Shown: in pieces, positions 25,305 to 38,788 of the stretch | How positions within the stretch are numbered: the first letter of the stretch is position 1 | Layout of the letters: every line of letters starts with the position of its first letter | NCBI GenBank assembly: GCA_037039925.1 | Contig: JAXRKP010001183.1 | Location: forward strand, 82,501-146,500 | Source of the DNA: Doris montereyensis | Taxonomy: Eukaryota > Mollusca > Gastropoda > Nudibranchia > Dorididae | DNA length: 64,000 nt | Direction of reading: 5' to 3' | Made by a program: the position numbers and the translations under genes | The notes under the pieces: generated by a model | What the model saw: the letters and a program-made list of their open reading frames with translations, nothing else | Database searches by the model: none | Told to the model about the DNA's origin: nothing

Positions 25305-25920
25305 TCTCTGTCTTTAGGTTCCACCTTCTTTGCTCCGTCTTTAGGTTCCACCTTCTCTGCTCTGTCTTTAGGTTCCACCGTCTTTGCTCTGTCTTTAGGT
25401 TCCACCGTCTTTGCTCTGTCTTTAGGTTCCACCTTCTTTGCTCTGTCTTTAGATTCCACCTTCTTTGCTCTGTCTTTAGGTTCCACCTTCTTTGCCGTCT
25501 TTAGGTTCCACCTTCTTTGCTCTGTCTTTAGGTTCCACCTTCTTTGCCGTCTTTAGGTTCCACCTTCTTTGCTCTGTCTTTAGGTTCCACCTTCTTTGCT
25601 CTGTCTTTAGGTTCCACCTTCTTTGCTCTGTCTTTAGGTTCCACCTTCTTTGCTCTGTCTTTAGGTTCCACCTTCTTTGCTCTGTCTTTAGGTTCCACCT
25701 TCTTTGCTCTGTCTTTAGGTTCCACCTTCTTTGCTCCGTCTTTAGGTTCCACCTTCTTTGCTCTGTCTTTAGGTTCCACCTTCTTTGCTCTGTCTTTAGG
25801 TTCCACCTTCTTTGCTCTGTCTTTAGGTTCCACCTTCTTTGCTCTGTCTTTAGGTTCCACCTTCTTTGCTCTGTCTTTAGGTTCCACCTTCTTTGCCGTC
25901 TTTAGGTTCCACCTTCTTTG
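25305..25920. repeat. 27-bp minisatellite
   Basis: About 23 tandem copies of TTTAGGTTCCACCTTCTTTG plus CTCTGTC, with some 25-bp units lacking two bases (TTTGCCGTC). The 27-bp period opens frames on both strands, giving LGSTFFALS repeats on plus and PKDRAKKVE repeats on minus. No gene is inferred. Confidence 0.95.
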
Positions 25921-26430
25921 CTTTATCATTATTTCCCATTCTCTTTACTCTGTCTTTACGTTCGACTTTCTTACTCTATCTCTACATTCCACTCTCTTTA
26001 CTCTGTCTTTACGTTTGACTTTCTTACTGTATCTCTACATTCCACTCTCTTTACTCTGTCTTTACGTTTGACTTTCTTACTGTATCTCTACATTTCACTC
26101 TCTTTACTCTGTCTTTACATTCAATTTTCTTACTGTATCTCTACATTCCACTCTCTTTACTCTGTCTTTACGTTTGACTTTCTTACTGTATCTCTACATT
26201 TCACTCTCTTTACTCTGTCTTTACATTCAATTTTCTTACTGTATCTCTACATTCCACTCTCTTTACTCTGTCTTTAATTTGACTTTCTTACTCTATCTCT
26301 ATATTCCCCTCTCTTTACTCTGTCTTTGCATTCGACTTTCTTACTGTATCTCTACATTCCACTCTCCTTACTCTGTCTTTAACGTTCAACTCTCTTACTG
26401 TGTCTCTACATTCCATTCTCTTTATTCTGC
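25921..26430. repeat. ~53-bp minisatellite
   Basis: About nine units of TTTACGTTTGACTTTCTTAC, TGTATCTCTACATTCCACTC and TCTTTACTCTGTC. It adjoins the 27-bp array and shares its CTCTGTCTTTA core, so the two probably arose from one precursor. Confidence 0.9.
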
Positions 26431-26690
26431 ATTTTACATGAAAAGAAGACTTTTGTTCCTTTTATAGTATATTGTTGCCACTTTGTCATAGAGCAGTAGT
26501 TTTAAGATTATGAGTTTGATAGTAAATACTTATTGTAAATAAGGTTCTGAACAGATGGAGCTCATGCTTTAAGAATGTGTGCATGCATAAATTCAAAGAA
26601 TGATGAAGAAAAAAACACTCATGAGAAGCAAGCATTGTTTTTCAGATTCGGCTTTAAAAAGAGTGTTAATGATCCACAGAAAAAATCGAA

Positions 26691-29600
26691 TTAAGGGGAG
26701 ACTACTCTCAGACCACTTTTTTTCATTTACAAACCTATAGGTGTCTTTTATGTTTTATACAGGTTAGATAGGCATCGGTATGCCATATTTGACTGCTTTT
26801 TTCTAGATTGCATGTGAATTTTTTGCGTGGTGGGCATAACTCAGGGTCCGAGACCCCTAAAATGATATAATCTAAAGAAAATGATTTCTCCCTTATCCAT
26901 TATAAGAATTCATTGAAATTTGCTTTGGAGGTAGGTATGAAGACAGTGTCAATAGGCATAGAATTTTTTTATATAGTTGAAATATATAATTTTTGTCATA
27001 TGAGTGAAAAAGGCTGTGAGGCCGCGGCAGAATTTCCTTCATTTTCTCAGATTATTTCTGAAAAAAATCCATTTACATAAATAATTATCATTTTAAAACA
27101 AAATGCTCAATAGGATATAGAGACAAACTTCTTGCAAACAACTATGCCAAATTTCAAAGGTATTGTAGTGATGGATTTTGAGAAAATCTCTACATTGTAA
27201 CCCCACCCCTAAAAAAAATTGATTTTGAGAAAAATTGAAAAAACGGATTAAATCATTGGTTTAAAGAATTGAAGCCATTCAAACCCCCAATACTGTTTGT
27301 TTATCCAAAATACAAACCAATACCTGTGGAAAGAGCTTAAAATTTGCTTTAAAACATGTGATTAGTCATAAAATTTCATGCTTTTAGTATACACGGTAAC
27401 TTGATATTTACATGACATAATCTGACACATTGACATACAACTTATAACACTTGGTACACCACAACAAAAAATATTCACAACAATCAGAGTCCTGTGGAGA
27501 GATAATAAAGAGACTTAAATGGATAGATTTTACTTAAAACTATTGATACTCATCCGAGTGCGGCGTAAATCCATTTCAATATCTGACGTAAATCCATTTC
27601 AAAAACTGCCCGCAGCATACTGCTCTCTGCCCTCCAGCTGTTGAAGTCGTTCCTCTTCTCTTGTCTGTGCTATTCTCCAGATCTCTCTCCTCCTCTTGGA
27701 CACAGCTTCACAAGCTCTCTCTGATTTCCTCTTCCTAACATTATCTCTCCTAGCTCCATACTTCCAGAATGAATGTCCTACACCTAATCCTAGCGCCGAA
27801 ATAAAACGTTGCGATGCCCTTGCCCCTTGGTTGAATTCTCCTACACCTAATCCTACAAAAATCTCTAAACGCTGCCTACCTACAAACTTATGCTTGGGGC
27901 ATCGAGACCAGATCAAAGCGTGGATGCTCTTGTTTGCATTCTGAGTCTTTCCATCAAGGCATCTCCTCAAAAGATCATCATCGGAGAGCCGAACATACAC
28001 ATCCCGGATGTGTTCAGCCACAAGAGGACTGAGATATGTGGTCATAAGTTTGTCATGGTCAGGCTCTGATATTCCTTTAGAAATAGCTTTCTGGTAAAAG
28101 CACCAGGAGTCGACTCCTTTGGGACAGTCCTCATGCTTAGGCGACTCATTCGAGGACGTGCAGTGCTTGAAGGATACCCAGATAGCGCGCTTCATATCAT
28201 TCCACAGTGTCGCTTGATCTGACTGCCTTCGTGAAATACTTTTGCAACTTCAATATCTTCCCCTGTGTCAACTTCCCTTTTCCATTACCACCTAAAGTCA
28301 CCTTCACCTTCTTCTTATTCTCCACAGTCTTCCTAAGTGCTGTCCCTAGTCTCTTAGCCACATGATTGACACATTCTCTCTTTTCAATCACCACACCTTC
28401 ATATGGATCTGTATCTTTCAGCTGCCTAATTGTATTAGCATCACCATCACAAATTACTGACCTATACCTAAGACTATTCTTCTCTACAGATCTCCTCTAT
28501 ATATTTACTGCTGCCTTCTGCTCCATACTACCTGAAGATCCTACATGATTTCTATCACATTCTACATCATGCTTCTTCCTAAACTCCTCATACACCTCCT
28601 CATTATACTTGAGCTTGCTTCCGACTGTGTCGCACTTATGACAGTATTTCGACAATACCTCATAGTCCACCACAAGACCAGCCCTGTTCTCAATTACACA
28701 ACCAATACCACACATAGACTTCGGTCCACGAGTATGCCAGCTACCGTCATAGGAGACGTCGATATCTATGACGGAATTTCTTGCCTGCTCAGGGTACGCT
28801 TTTCGGACGACATTACCAGCCTCGTATAATATACCTGACGAATAGCTAGCAGATCTCGCGGCGATGGTCTGTTGATGTTGGAAAAAGGTCTTGTGATGAA
28901 AAAGAGGCACGTCCATCATCTCACAGAAAACTGTAAGGCCTGCCTGCCCCATACCAGTTGCGATGGATGTCGCCACTGCCCTGCGGTTCACCTCGAACAC
29001 CCTGTCGATCTTTGCAGACGTATGCTGGGTAGACAGGACCTTACAGTACGTTGTACACGAGAGCTTCAGGAGAATAGCGAGTCCAATTGTCCTGTCACCT
29101 TTAGCAAGAGATAAAGTGGGCTCGAAACAAAAAGGACAAAGAAGAATCTTGATCATTTCCTGGAGGCAGAAAAGCTGTACTATCGTGGCCCCCAGAGAAA
29201 CTGAAGGATCAGACAGTACAGGCTCGTCATGCGGAAGAAAAGAAAGCTTTGGGGCTGATGCTGACATGGAGGGGGCGGGGAAGGAGAAGAAGAAGATGGT
29301 TGAGGGTCAAAGGCATCTCATCCTGCTGCTGCAAAGCCGCTCTTGCCTTCTCCAACGCCACTTTCCTACTCGACTTCACTTACTCTTCGAACTTAACTTC
29401 TTTGTAGAAGCCTTAGTAGGAGACATTTTCACAAATAATTCTATTAATAACTGTAGAAGAAAGAAGAGACAATGTATGAGAACCATAAAAAGAATTAGGA
29501 AACAAAGGATGAAAGAGTATCCTTACAAAACTAATTAACCAAGTCTTTTATCCCAAGAAAACTGAAATAAATGTGACAATATCTATTATAGCTAATGATA

Positions 29601-30604
29601 GCAAAAGGAAAAATAACATGGCTCCCTATATTATCAAAAACCATCCGTTTCCGTGCACCGTACCTAATAAAAATAGAAAGCAAAGCATCAACAGGTTGTC
29701 GAAAAACACGTGGCACCTTATCACAACAAATCAAGATACTAGATCTAGGCTGAAAAAAAGTCGTTGAAGGGCTACTTTACATGATGTCAATTAATATAAC
29801 AAGGCATAGAAACTAAATCTGGAGCCAGATTTAGATCTAGAATCTAGATCTACTTTTTGATTCGACCACAACTTGAATAACATGCACACTTCCATTGTTT
29901 GTGAAATCAGTCACTCAGCATATCATATTCCCAATCAAACACAACACAAAATAGGATGGTCACATACATAAAATAACTATAATTATGATTCGTTTACTTA
30001 CCTGAATGAGGAAAATGAAGGTTTGATGGAAAAACGAAGCAAAATTGCAGTAAAAAATCTCAGCAATCTGAATTCCGTCACAGTCTTAGCTTGTCGTATG
30101 CGATCAAAACAGCTCGAAGACCCCGTGGTGTTTGGGGTTGAGGCAGGGAGTTCTGGGTCGAGGTCACCCGGAAAGGATCGGCTTGGCCAATCGCTGTAGG
30201 ATTTCGACACACCCCCGCCTCGGCCAATGAAATTGTTTGAAATAGGTGTCATTTATTTGAATGTAAGGATTCGGTATCGTTTCGTACAAAATTAGCGAGT
30301 TTACCATCGAACTGCTCTGGAACTGCCGATTCCAACGATGTGTAATATGCTATGGTTTGATGCCTAGTTATCCTTCTATGAAACCCGTTGTCAGGGGCAT
30401 TTTATGCATTTCTTGCTCAAAATCGATCAAACCTCACTCACTTTGAAATCAATTTGAAGTATTTTATCGTCATTTTTGGACATTGAGACTTAGCTAAATC
30501 GATTTAGCAGCTATCTATCCTGCATACTGGCATGAAAACAGAAAATCGATAATTCAAAAGTAAGCCTAATATTTTACGCAATTCCTCAACCGCGTCCCCC
30601 TTAA
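26691..30604 (-). mobile_element. candidate boundaries of the Mutator-like element
   Basis: TTAAGGGGAGAC begins at 26691 and GTCCCCCTTAA ends at 30604 (inverted TTAAGGGGGAC). Flanks AATCGAA and AATCAAA could be a degenerate target duplication. The inverted match is only about 12 bp with a gap, so the limits are tentative; the span suits an element carrying the transposase at 27599-29267. Confidence 0.35.
27599..29267 (-). pseudogene. Mutator-like (MULE) transposase, decayed
   Basis: Read from 29267 to 27599. An N-terminal part has CPFC and a nearby paired cysteine, then FEVNRRAVATSIATGMGQAG. The DDE region begins DIDVSYDGSWHTRGPKSMCG with GLVVDYEVLSKYCHKC. Next come SVICDGDANTIRQLKD, ECVNHVAKRLGTALRK, DCPKGVDSWCFYQKAI, SDDDLLRRCLDGKTQNANKS and HALIWSRCPKHKFVGRQRLE. 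This order matches the Mutator-like transposase family common in invertebrates. Defects are a TAG at 28497-28499 where Trp is expected, a one-base shift at about 28195-28200, and Lys in QNANKS where I recall a conserved Glu. Antisense to liprin-alpha, inside its 9-kb intron. Confidence 0.85.
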
Positions 30605-31212
30605 AATCAAACATTTGTGGAGAGAGCAAAAGATATGTGTAAATGAAACAATTTAGATTGTTTCTCATCTCCCCTCCCCTAAAAAAATGTCTTAACGTGT
30701 GGGTTCTTTTTTTATTGCTTCGAGAAATAAAATAGTCTCAAGGTAGAGAAATAACTTGTCAGAATATTGCTCTCCATCTCTGCAAAGTCACAGAATTATT
30801 GTGTTTTAAGTGTTATACATATCATTAGAAATACTGAATATGTTTATCAAAAGCATTCTCACAGACAGTAGTCTCACCACAATTTTGTATCAGATTTTCA
30901 TCTCTCTAGTTACTTCTATTGAAGGCAAAATAGAAAGACCATTCTTGTCCTTGATTAGATAATTTTTATTTTTGAGAATAATCAATAGCTGCGTGATGTT
31001 GATTTGAAGAATCTTCTTTCTGTTGCTGAAAGCCATTTTCCTCAATGATTTATTTCAATGTCACACTTTCCCTGCTGTCAATGCAAGGTATTGTTATGAA
31101 ATGATTTGCACACGTCTTTTTCCCTTGATGTCAAATTCCAATCTATTGTGTAGATCTACATATTTATATCTTCATGTTATCACCTGTTCTCTTAAGGAGT
31201 AGAAATCATATG
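30605..31212 (+). other. 9-kb intron, unassigned part
   Basis: AT-rich. No exon, gene or recognised repeat seen. Confidence 0.5.
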
Positions 31213-31398
31213 CAGTGGCGTCTCGATAATCCGAACACCTCCATTCCGAGCAATTTAAAGTCGAGACATCCAGATTATCGAATCACTGATCAAAGGGACC
31301 CACTTTGATACAGGCGTGGGCCTCAGAACTTACAGTAATTGCCAGGTGCATTTTACAGGGAACAAAGTACACTGATGCTGTTAATCACTGGCCAGAGC

Positions 31399-31400
31399 TC

Positions 31401-31490
<90 letters not shown>

Positions 31491-31559
31491 CCTCCCTCCC
31501 CCTCCCCCTCCCTCCCTCCTCCCTCCCTCCCTCCCTCTATCTCTATCTCTATCTCTATC

Positions 31560-31590
<31 letters not shown>
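31399..31590. repeat. (TC)n/(CTCCC)n/(CTATCT)n microsatellite
   Basis: Pure TC dinucleotides to about 31487, then CCTCC-rich units, then CTATCT units. The long Ser/Leu or Arg/Glu frames here are artefacts. Confidence 0.95.
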
Positions 31591-31610
31591 GATCATCATC
31601 TAATATTATC

Positions 31611-31800
31611 TGTGGCGCGGGTGGCCAAGTTGTAAGGCTGCGTGATGAGGGATCATTATGTCCCAGATTCAAATCCTAGCAAAGCTAGGTCCAACGTTGT
31701 GTTACTTGGGAAAGACACTTAACACACTCTCTCTCTTTCTCTCTCTCTCTGACTTGTATCTCAGGTTTCTCGCTTACATACAATTTATACCATGCCAGAA
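31611..31800 (+). mobile_element. tRNA-related SINE (family S1-like)
   Basis: Head GTGGCGCGGGTGGCCAAGTT is A-box-like and AGATTCAAATCCTAGC is B-box-like. It is followed by TTACTTGGGAAAGACACTTA, the conserved central motif also present at about 6445-6470. Confidence 0.75.
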
Positions 31801-32387
31801 GAAGAAGAAAAAGAAGAGAGAGACAGACAGACAGAGACAGAAAAAATTGCTAAATAGTATGGCTGAATTGGCAATAGAAAAGTCGAGTCAGGTGGCTTTG
31901 ATTGACTGTAAACTGATTGGTTAGACTCTCTCGAACAGATGAGTGTTCAGTTTATCGAAGCATAAGCTCTCTATATTGTGGTAGCTTCTTCCAAAATTAG
32001 GTGTTCGGATCCGGAATCCCGAATTTCCGTATTGCAAATAATGAAGTGAAAACCCCTCCCAGCTCATCTGTTCGGATTATCGAGACATCCGGATTATCGA
32101 AGTCCGGACTATCGAGATGTGACTGTAACTCCTTATGCCTTTCGTAAATGAAATAGTTTTCTCTCTGAAACTTTCAATTATAATTACATTAGATATTTGC
32201 GATTTGTGACTTTTAAGTTTTAAATTGTTTTCTTTCTTTCTTTCTTCCCCCTCTCCTATTTTTTAATTCAATATTTCTTTAGTTAATAGTAAACATGGGT
32301 TGAATTAGAATTTATAGAAGTGTTAAACAAATTAAACAAAAAAATTTAAAGTGTATACCACATTCTGAGTCTCCTTATGCTCTACAG

Positions 32388-32480
32388 GCTCCAGCTGGCA
32401 TGACTGCACAGATGTATACCTACTCATCTTCGAGTCCCCAGTTGGCCACAGCTGCTGATTCTAGTCCTGCTGGCAATCAG
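32388..32480 (+). CDS. Liprin-alpha: liprin-alpha exon n (linker)
   Basis: Encodes 31 residues, APAGMTAQMYTYSSSSPQLA then TAADSSPAGNQ, a low-complexity Ser/Ala linker. Acceptor CTCTACAG, donor GTGGGT, phase 0 at both ends. The linker is poorly conserved, so support is mainly splice sites, phase and position; it could be alternatively spliced. Confidence 0.7.
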
Positions 32481-33249
32481 GTGGGTTTAATCAATTGAAG
32501 AAGGAAAAAAAAGGAAGCTACTGGTATAACACAAATTAAAAAGAATGTTTACAAAATTTAAACAAGCAGGCCCAAGAAGATCAGGACAAATGAGTGACAT
32601 TCTCCATGTGGCACAATGCTTATCAGGAAAATGAAAAAAAAACCAGCAGACGGTAGGAAGAGCCAGTAAGTGAAGGTGAAGGAAACATGTGAAATTTGGT
32701 TTGGCTCATAACTAAATTGTCCATACTACATTTAACAATTTTAGAGTAATAATCATTATAGGATTGACAATTATCAATTGTTTTATTTCACAAAAAACTG
32801 ATCGCATTTGGAGTATCTTAGTCACAAATTTCACTTGCATTTTGTCCTAACTTCAGATTCTTTTGAGATGAGAACTTTAGAGCCTTTTTTCATGTAACAT
32901 GTGTAGGTATAATCAGAACAATAAAATTCTGAGCTGATGAACGGTCTTGTTTTGGTGAGAAATGAAGTTGATTTAAAAGCATGCAAGTTTCATTTTAGCA
33001 AATGCCTTACATGAGTTAAAGAGAAAAGAACATAAAAATGGTACAGATGGTAAATTTCTAATTGTTGACTTCCCCTCAGTCTAAACAAGAGTATAAAAAG
33101 CAGCAATGAAAGTTTGATAGATTTCTTTTTGTGTGTGCATGTTTTGTTCCCCTTAATAATTAAAAAAAAATCTTTTTCACATTTATCTCCATCATGATGT
33201 GTATTTTGTTTGAATACTCTCAATTGATTCCTGCTATCTTTTGTTACAG
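32481..33249 (+). other. intron
   Basis: AT-rich intron between exons n and o; no repeat or exon recognised. Confidence 0.55.
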
Positions 33250-33392
33250 CAGTATAGCCGAGACGACAGTGCTATCAATTCCAATGAAGAATCTCGTCAA
33301 ATCAAATGTGAGTCAAGCCCACCAACCCCAAGGGCTTTGCGGTTAGAACGGGTTGCAGCAGCATTAGCCAAAAGTCCAGAGGAAACTGTAAG
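33250..33392 (+). CDS. Liprin-alpha: liprin-alpha exon o
   Basis: Encodes QYSRDDSAINSNEESRQIKC then ESSPPTPRALRLERVAAALA and KSPEETV. The IKCE(T/S)SPPxTPRALR motif is diagnostic. Acceptor TTGTTACAG, donor GTAAGA, ending in phase 2. Confidence 0.96.
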
Positions 33393-33859
33393 GTAAGAGC
33401 AAAACTAGATGCTCACACTTAATTATTTATTCAGAGGACTGTCTTCAGTTTGTTTTCTTTTGAAGTTGTCTTAATTGACCTTGCTAGTTTAAGATCTCTC
33501 ACAAAAATTAACTTTAAACTCTGTTACTCCATTTGAAAAATTATCATTTAAATACATGTTTATAAAATCTTTGATTTTTAAAAGGAACCTGTAAAATTGC
33601 ATTTTACATGATCCAGTGAAGTCTTTGTGTGGCTTAGCATGGTATATTATTGCCTGAGCATCGTTGCATTGGGCTCAAGTCATTCTGCTGCATCAATCCA
33701 CTTACTTGTGAAAGAACACACACAATGAATTACACAGGATAAAAACTCTGGAATACACAGCAACAATTTGGGTGATAAAGAAAGTGAAAACGTAGAAAGT
33801 GCAGCTGGGAATTCTTTTGATCGCAAAATATCAGAGGCATTATCTTTTATTTGCTTCAG

Positions 33860-34050
33860 TCGTTTGCAAGATATCAGTGCTGGGTCTTCGAATAGTCCCC
33901 TGGGCAGCCTCCACAGCAGCCAGGATTCCCTTCACAAGCATCACCATCCTTTGCCCAAGAAGAAAGGCCTGAAAAGCTCACTGGGCCGATTTTTCTCCAA
34001 AAAAGAAAAGCACAAACCTAAGGAACTGCTGGCAAGGGAATATGGCTCAG
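33860..34050 (+). CDS. Liprin-alpha: liprin-alpha exon p
   Basis: Encodes [40 protein letters not shown] and SLGRFFSKKEKHKPKELLAR. It matches [28 protein letters not shown] of vertebrates, a basic segment before the SAM domains. Acceptor TTGCTTCAG, donor GTAGGA, phase 2 in and phase 1 out. Confidence 0.96.
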
Positions 34051-35007
34051 GTAGGAGCATGTTGTAATAGTGATCTGTAGATATTATTTTTAAATGAGAG
34101 ACATTCAGGTTATATTCTAAGCAGCCTAGTCCTGCATCAAGTATTTGATAAAATTCAATAAGGGAGTGAAATTTGATGTGTGTGGGGCATTTCATAAAAC
34201 AAATTATTATCAATTTTGAAAACAAATTGTATGAGAGGTTTCATGTTTGCACACCTGAAAAATGAAATCTGAATTTTTCTCTGAATGTGATAGTACTTGA
34301 TATAATAGTCACATCCTGTGGTTTTCATTTAGAAGTGACATTGTAGCTCACTGACTCATACAAATACAATGGCAGCACTTGCAATTACTCCGTATTGCTG
34401 ACTGGCTCGTTGCCACAATTGTAACACTGGTCACCTCAAACAGAATTTTTTTCCATTAAACACCAATTACAGTAGTTATGATCATATGAAGAAGAACACT
34501 CGTAAATAGAAATACAGAGAAGTCTTAGTATGAGAAGACAAAGCAGCAATGAACAAAGAGGAGAAAAGTGAACAATAGATAACAAGGAGAGTATGATGAT
34601 GAATTTCCCAGTTTAGTCTTAGCCTACTCTACTTAGGTCTCTCTCTTTCTAGTGGTAATTCTTCTTGAACTGTAAGCCTTCAGCAATATTATTCTTTTTC
34701 ATCTTGTGTATAAAGAACGTTGCATGCTTTTATCTTACTTAGTAACTAGTTGATTCTTAAGAATTATTTTATCACACAAAGATTATATAAGTTAAAAATT
34801 TCACATCAATAAAAAAAAAATGCTATCATGATATTCCATGTAAGGCCACTCTGTTCTGAATAACTGAATAAGACTTTGTTTTTGTGAGAGAAACAAATGC
34901 AATATCTTTGATAAGGAAAACAATGGCAACATTCTCAGCTTGTGGAAAGTGTGATGCAGTCAGCGAGATAGAAGAGTGTTTTTTTACTTTTCTTTCTTTC
35001 TATCCAG
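34051..35007 (+). other. intron
   Basis: AT-rich intron with nothing recognised. Confidence 0.55.
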
Positions 35008-35095
35008 GTGCTTACAATGATAGTGGAGACAACAGTGGCTCAGAAATGAGCATAGGACTTGGCCAGTCTGATTTTGATCGTCGGAAAAAGAAAAA
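35008..35095 (+). CDS. Liprin-alpha: liprin-alpha exon q
   Basis: Encodes GAYNDSGDNSGSEMSIGLGQ then SDFDRRKKKK. It ends in the Lys run that precedes HELLEEA in all liprin-alphas. Acceptor TATCCAG, donor GTATGT, phase 1 in and phase 2 out. Confidence 0.92.
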
Positions 35096-36081
<986 letters not shown>

Positions 36082-36101
36082 CTGCTTTGTATTTCTTGTA
36101 G

Positions 36102-36183
36102 GCATGAGTTGTTAGAGGAAGCCATGAAAGCAAGTACCCCATTTGCCTTGTGGAATGGTCCAACAGTTGTGGCATGGTTAGAG
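36102..36183 (+). CDS. Liprin-alpha: liprin-alpha exon r (start of SAM1)
   Basis: Completes AAG and encodes [20 protein letters not shown] then TVVAWLE, the start of the first SAM domain (family [27 protein letters not shown]). Acceptor TTCTTGTAG, donor GTAAGT, ending in phase 0. The exon is squeezed between a (TA)n(TG)n tract and a (GTCT)n(TC)n(AC)n tract. Confidence 0.97.
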
Positions 36184-36192
36184 GTAAGTGGT

Positions 36193-36413
<221 letters not shown>

Positions 36414-36534
36414 GCGCAGTTAATTTTCAAAGGCAATACTTGAATCACACGACTTGAATTTCTAAACTATTTAGCCATGTGTAAACTGCCAACACAGGTT
36501 TAAACAAAACGGAAGACCAACTAACAAGTTAAAA

Positions 36535-36870
36535 TTGATAATGTCGAGAATTCAAACATCATCATCGTCTATGATAATGTACAGAACTCAGACATCATCA
36601 TCGTCTATGTTTATGTACAGAACTCAGACAACATCATCATCTTTGATAATGTACAGTACTCAGACATCATCATCGTCTATGATATGTACAGAACTCAGAC
36701 ATCATCATCATCATCTATGATAATGTACAGAACTCAGACATCATCATCGTCTATGATAATGTACAGAACTCAGACATCATCATTGTCTATGATAATGTAC
36801 AGAACTCAGACATCATCATCGTCTATGATAATGTACAGAACTCAGACATCATCATCGTCTATGATAATCT
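36535..36870. repeat. 36-bp minisatellite
   Basis: About nine units of ATGTACAGAACTCAGACATC plus ATCATCGTCTATGATA, each 36 bp with one shorter and one longer unit. It ends 40 bp before the next exon. Confidence 0.95.
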
Positions 36871-36877
36871 GAACTGA

Positions 36878-37112
<235 letters not shown>

Positions 37113-37376
37113 TAAGTTGTTTGTGTTATTTGTGTTATTGTTTGTGTGTGTTTATTTTTGTTAATACTGTCTTCCTACTTGTATGCCTTTCTGCATTTGT
37201 TTGGGGGGGGGGGGGGGGGTGTCAAATCTGCAGAGAAGTTAGTGGCTAACATTTGAAAAGGTCTACACTACAGGATTCCTTGAGACAAGAGTGCAGATGC
37301 CATTGTTTGCAAGTTACATTTCTTTAATATGTTTTTTACTTTCAAGAAAACTTTGCAGAGGCACATTGAGCAGCAG

Positions 37377-37440
37377 TGGTTGATGGGTGTTGCTAGTAGG
37401 TCCCACATCTGCCCTGTCATTCTGTTACATTTAATTGTTA
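37377..37440 (+). repeat. R140 dispersed repeat, copy 4 (partial)
   Basis: TGGTTGATGGGTGTTGCTAG followed by TAGGTCCCACATCTGCCCTG; the first half of the family consensus. Confidence 0.6.
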
Positions 37441-38788
37441 TATTGACAAGTCATGTCACTTCACCCTAAGATTACTACCTAATGTGCAAAGGGGTGAATT
37501 CTAGTCACCCTGGGAAAAAGCAAACCATCAAAACTCATACTGTACTGAATGCATTCTGTCAATGTCAAACCAGTAGTGGGGAAAAAGAGTAGATATTGTC
37601 ATTATTTCTTCATCATTCCCATGTAACGTTTTGGTGTCTCGGAGGAGGATGCAATTTGAAGGAAATAAATGGAGATAAAGATCTGGGTTTTTTTCAAACT
37701 GATATATTCAGTTTAGGACATTGAAATACAATGTAAAATGTATATTTACAATGTTTTGTTGTTTGTGCCATTTATTCCCATAGATTTGTTGTTTCCTTCG
37801 CATTTTCTCCTTCCATCTCACTTTCTTCTTTTGTAATAACAACAATACAGTAGTGAGATTGCTATAAGCTGTTTTCATTCTCTTAACCTCTTGAACCCTG
37901 ACCTAATGACTCTAATTTTACCCTCCACCTGGCCTCCTGAGACTCAGTGGTACAGTAGTTACCGGTTAAGTGCCCAGTGCTTGGGAAACAGAGAAAACGC
38001 ATTCAGGCGAAACAGGCATTTATGGGAAAATCGGTCAGGGCAAAAAAATTGAAAGTAAAGACAAGGATAAAGATTCATAACTATGTCGTTTGTTTTAGAA
38101 GTGCCCTCAGTTTAATAACGAAGAGCTGAAGGCACACTAGTTTGACCAATGTGAGAGGAGGAAGCAATAAAACTGTTCACAAGCGATGTGTAGTCAATTA
38201 AAAGCGCCAGGTAAATTTGTGCAACTTATGACATCAAGAAAAGAGCCATTATGTGTGGAATCTGGAAGACTTCAATTCTAATTGCCTAGTGACAAACCAG
38301 TGATCCAATGGGACAAAGACTACAGCACAGTAGGTGGAGAAATCAGGTCTTCTTTTATTACAGTGCATTGGATAATTTATATGAAGGGTGATTACAATGC
38401 ATGACAAATTGTTGACAGGCATAAATTAGCCATATTAGCAATGGGATTACATGTATAATAGGAGAAAGAAAAAAGAGCCTTTTGATCAATTACTTTATGA
38501 TAATTTGGAGAAGATTATGCCTGCAGTTGCTTTTGAAATTGGCCATTTAGGGGAAATACTTGGTTTTGAAACGGGCATATAGAGGGGAAGTTTATATAGA
38601 CAAAATTGGTTTCATTGAGATTGCGGGCATTTAGGAGAAACGGGCATTATGGTGGCGAGCATTTAGGCCCTAACTTCTGTATTATTATGCTAGAGCAGGC
38701 TCATGGTATAGAGGCAAGTAAGAGGCTGCCTGTTAGAGCCGGGCGGCATACAGGATCAAAGGGTTAGGATCAAAAGCGTTGTTTTGGT

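Larger units (their letters stand above)
31213..32125. mobile_element. pogo/Tigger-like element with nested insertions
   Basis: Left end CAGTGGCGTCTCGATAATCC then GAACAC. The right end, reverse-complemented, is CAGTCACATCTCGATAGTCC then GGACTTCGATAATCCGG. TA follows the right end, and the left flank is TG, a likely mutated TA. Inside are a long (TC)n tract (31399-31590) and a SINE (31611-31800). No transposase is open. Confidence 0.75.

Noticed and set aside
25263..26467. Repetitive frames of up to 175 residues (GSTFFALS and PKDRAKKVE types)
   Set aside because: Products of the 27-bp and ~53-bp minisatellites.
28963..29538. 191-residue plus-strand frame
   Set aside because: Antisense shadow of the Mutator-like transposase; no domain of its own.
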